Assembly (NCBI GenBank): GCA_903839965.1
Contig: CAIMEK010000959.1
Location: 1-6,509 of the forward strand
Length of the DNA stretch: 6,509 nt
Direction: 5' to 3'
Source: an uncultured Acetobacteraceae bacterium
GTDB taxonomy: Bacteria; Pseudomonadota; Alphaproteobacteria; Acetobacterales; Acetobacteraceae
Made by a program: the position numbers and the translations under genes. The stretch's first letter is position 1. Each line of letters starts with the position of its first letter. Below, piece after piece: positions 6,226 to 6,509 of this stretch. The notes below the pieces were generated by a model. That model had not been told where the DNA came from, did not search any database, and was given only the letters and a program-made list of their open reading frames with translations.

Positions 6226-6255
6226 AAAAAAGTGCCTCAGCGGGGATGCTGAGGC
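6226..6255 (-). terminator. Intrinsic terminator on the minus strand inside the recombinase remnant
   Basis: Read on the minus strand, GCCTCAGC, a six-base loop ATCCCC and GCTGAGGC form a perfect 8-base-pair stem (6234-6255), followed by AC and six T (6231-6226). This is a compact Rho-independent terminator form. It would stop transcription coming from the truncated dehydrogenase side before the HAD gene. It has no T tract in the plus direction. Confidence 0.68.
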
Positions 6256-6276
6256 GTTGGTTGCGCAAATTAAGCT

Positions 6277-6296
6277 GGTTGCGGGGGCACGCAACC
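6277..6296. repeat. Second inverted repeat beside the terminator
   Basis: GGTTGCG (6277-6283) and CGCAACC (6290-6296) form a perfect 7-base-pair stem around a six-base spacer. A further direct copy of GGTTGCG lies at 6259-6265. The stem lies in the codons for the conserved LVAGARN end of the recombinase, so it may be coding constraint only, or part of the recombination-end structure. No T tract follows on either strand. Confidence 0.45.
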
Positions 6297-6328
6297 GACG
6301 ATCCCATCATTCGACGGTGCCGATATAA

Positions 6329-6509
6329 AACCGCATTGCAGTCGGCGAAGATGGCGTCCGCCCCGCGCGGGCAGAGCGCCGGCGCCAGGCGCGCGGCCAG
6401 GGCCGGCGCGTCGCCGGGCGGCAGGATCGAGAGGATGACATCGGCCCATGCGGCCAGCGCGGCTTCGCTGGCCTGCACGGGCAGGCCGGCGGCGCGCGCG
6501 GCGCTGGCG
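6329..6509 (-). pseudogene. Truncated NAD(P)-binding dehydrogenase (6-phosphogluconate / 3-hydroxyisobutyrate dehydrogenase-like), also cut by window edge
   Basis: The minus frame entering from the right edge encodes an internal part of a Rossmann-fold dehydrogenase. It has AWADVILSILPPGDA, then the helix LAARLAPAL and the strand AIFADCNAV. In the family the last motif continues as DCNAVSP, leading to the substrate-binding part. Here homology ends at the valine codon (6331-6329), and the frame runs on without family features into the recombinase remnant. The family is close to beta-hydroxyacid dehydrogenases and DUF1932-containing oxidoreductases. The N-terminal nucleotide-binding glycine motif would lie beyond the window. 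The gene was evidently cut by the arrival or rearrangement of the element on its left. Confidence 0.66.

Larger units (their letters stand above)
6046..6328 (+). pseudogene. C-terminal remnant of a serine recombinase, frameshifted
   Basis: Two adjacent frames together give the tail of a large resolvase-type recombinase. The first frame (about 6046-6231) reads EDAAEARELVRGLVEAIML, then VPDGGRLRIEVRGELGAIF, the usual pattern before the C-terminus of these enzymes. The second frame (about 6232-6328) continues with SGDAEALVAQIKLVAGARN, also typical, and stops at TAA 6326-6328. Removing one A from the run of six at 6226-6231 would join the frames, so a one-base insertion explains the break. The N-terminal catalytic domain and most of the protein are missing; to the left the DNA turns into the HAD upstream region, where I see no more recombinase. 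The 5' limit at about 6046 is approximate. It is a dead remnant unless the frameshift is a sequencing error, and even then it lacks the catalytic part. Confidence 0.7.

Noticed and set aside
1..6509. CRISPR arrays, tRNA and rRNA genes, intact insertion sequences
   Set aside because: I found no regularly spaced direct repeats, no tRNA-like cloverleaf with a TTC arm, no rRNA-like sequence and no transposase with terminal inverted repeats.

Overview
The window is GC-rich bacterial DNA. Long open frames on both strands and GC-rich third codon positions fit a high-GC proteobacterium; I favour an alphaproteobacterium, but nothing here fixes the taxon. It holds six intact genes, one gene cut by the left edge, and decayed or truncated genes at the right end.

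Layout. Positions 1-3359 carry a minus-strand operon read right to left. Its first gene encodes a 653-residue radical SAM protein with a PqqD-like N-terminus, a SPASM region and a fused C-terminal TusA-like domain. It is followed by a free TusA-like protein (start and stop overlap as GTGA), a DsrE-like protein 5 bases further on, and a GT87-type membrane glycosyltransferase that runs off the window. Positions 3360-3773 are a 414-base divergent intergenic region. Positions 3774-5134 carry a plus-strand pair: a DoxX/DoxD-like membrane protein and a DUF2064 nucleotidyl/glycosyltransferase-like protein (TIGR04282 type, first described as 'rSAM/selenodomain-associated transferase 1'), overlapping as ATGA. 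A type II haloacid-dehalogenase-like gene (5220-5924, minus) converges on this pair. From about 6046 to 6328 lies the frameshifted C-terminal tail of a serine recombinase. It meets, within one base, a truncated NAD(P)-binding dehydrogenase fragment (6329 to the right edge, minus), which looks like the end of an integrated element.

How the genes may work together. TusA and DsrE proteins pass persulfide sulfur (or selenium) from cysteine to cysteine, and DoxD-like proteins occur in thiosulfate:quinone oxidoreductase. A radical SAM enzyme with its own TusA domain, in one operon with a second TusA and a DsrE, suggests a sulfur relay feeding a radical reaction. The two glycosyltransferase-type genes and the DoxX protein may make, modify or move a membrane-associated product. 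That joint role is inference; no single pathway I know has this gene set.
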